A stretch of DNA of 43,125 bases from CALFVT01 sp039989855 (lineage in GTDB: Bacteria > Pseudomonadota > Alphaproteobacteria > Caulobacterales > Maricaulaceae), in the NCBI GenBank assembly GCA_039989855.1, contig JBDXGZ010000019.1, forward strand, positions 1-43,125, given 5' to 3'. Every line of letters starts with the position of its first letter. Position 1 is the first letter of the stretch. Shown here piece after piece: positions 42,704 through 43,125 of this stretch. The translations under genes were made by a program, and so were the position numbers. The notes below the pieces were generated by a model. It ran no database searches, had not been told where the DNA came from, and saw only the letters and a program-made list of their open reading frames with translations.

Positions 42704-43125
42704 ATGGCACGTAACAATTGGGGAATAGGTGAGAACTGTTTATTTAATGAGCCCATTCAAACTCCCTCAGGAATTGATGATGCCTATTTGTTGCGGTTTT
42801 CGACTCCTGTTCTAATTTTAAGTTCGGGCAGAAAATATGTAAATTCATACATAGAATCTGTTTTTCGATTACTTCCAAACACTAACAGCGCTTACGCATA
42901 TTATTTTCAGACTAATCGATTTCTAAATTACCTCTTTTATAGTCTAAAAATCAGCCAAATTGATGATATAAAGTATAGGCATATCCAAAAATTTATAAAA
43001 CATTATTGGGATAAGAAACCTGATTACGGAAACTCTACAGTTTATTCTGCAATTCGGGTTATGTTTGCAAAGTTTCGTCATGATGGTCTAATTAGTGATA
43101 TTTCATATGCAAAATACGAAAATTC
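42704..43125 (+). CDS. Putative tyrosine recombinase, 3'-truncated by window edge
   Basis: From ATG at 42704 the frame stays open to the last base (140 residues). The stretch YVNSYIESVFRLLPN, then AYAYYFQTNRFLNYLFYSL, then ISQIDDIKYRHIQKFIKHYW and STVYSAIRVMFAKFRHDGLI has the spacing of a SAM-like core-binding domain of tyrosine-type recombinases/integrases. The catalytic Arg-His-Arg-Tyr region would lie beyond the window, so the family is tentative. It follows tniQ by 74 bp on the same strand and may belong to the same element, at the position where Tn5053-type transposons carry a resolvase gene. Confidence 0.5.
   Translation, partial: MARNNWGIGENCLFNEPIQTPSGIDDAYLLRFSTPVLILSSGRKYVNSYIESVFRLLPNTNSAYAYYFQTNRFLNYLFYSLKISQIDDIKYRHIQKFIKHYWDKKPDYGNSTVYSAIRVMFAKFRHDGLISDISYAKYEN

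Noticed and set aside
39138..43125. CRISPR-associated transposon (CAST)
   Set aside because: TniQ, TniB and TniA would fit, but no cas gene, CRISPR repeat or guide-like repeat is visible in the window. Only the sequence to the right could change this.

Overview
The window looks like a chromosomal segment of a marine-type alphaproteobacterium, AT-leaning. The evidence is the content and order: pepA-holC, purM-purN divergent from a DUF2066 gene followed by hdaA (a common alphaproteobacterial arrangement), a fused PabB/aminodeoxychorismate lyase, CcmAB, a Zur-type regulator, and a TonB-dependent receptor beside a TPR-sulfotransferase. A low-GC relative of Hyphomonadaceae/Maricaulales is my best guess, but this is inference only.

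Layout. 1-3517: end of pepA, holC, an I78-like lipoprotein and a TadG-like vWA protein. 3530-7577: ABC-F ATPase (minus), ndk (plus, with a clear terminator) and a second TadG-like vWA protein (minus). 7687-12174: purN-purM (minus), DUF2066, hdaA and a DUF481 outer-membrane protein (plus). 12268-18483: a minus-strand block with an SDR, PabB-ADCL fusion, 5-oxoprolinase pxpA-pxpB-pxpC and a BaiN/HI0933 flavoprotein. 18640-20933: a polyproline lipoprotein with an HEWGH metallopeptidase motif plus a small secreted protein. 20959-22951: ccmA-ccmB and a zur-like gene whose natural N-terminus appears to be cut off by an in-frame TAG.

23207-31826 is a complete-looking arginine succinyltransferase (AST) region. 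On the minus strand lie astC, an M20 hydrolase, astD and a glutamate dehydrogenase. Divergent on the plus strand lie an Lrp/AsnC regulator, astA and astB. No astE of the usual AstE/AspA type is present; the M20 hydrolase sits where a desuccinylase is needed. The glutamate dehydrogenase would remove the glutamate the pathway makes and regenerate the 2-oxoglutarate used by AstC. Palindromic AT-rich sites with CGAAT/ATTCG arms lie between astC and lrp and upstream of astA, and a degenerate one lies upstream of the TonB receptor. This suggests one Lrp-type regulon that may extend to uptake. 31834-37738 carries the TPR-sulfotransferase, the TonB-dependent receptor and an AGCS sodium:amino-acid symporter.

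37739-43125 is accessory DNA: fragments of an IS1182-type and an IS110-type transposase joined to each other, followed by a Tn7/Tn5053-like transposition module (TnsB/TniA, TnsC/TniB, TniQ) with no TnsA. A fourth gene follows, cut by the window edge, that resembles the N-terminal part of a tyrosine recombinase. It lies where Tn5053-type elements keep their resolvase, and this is the best candidate here for an unusual system. No tRNA, rRNA, CRISPR array or cas gene was recognised.
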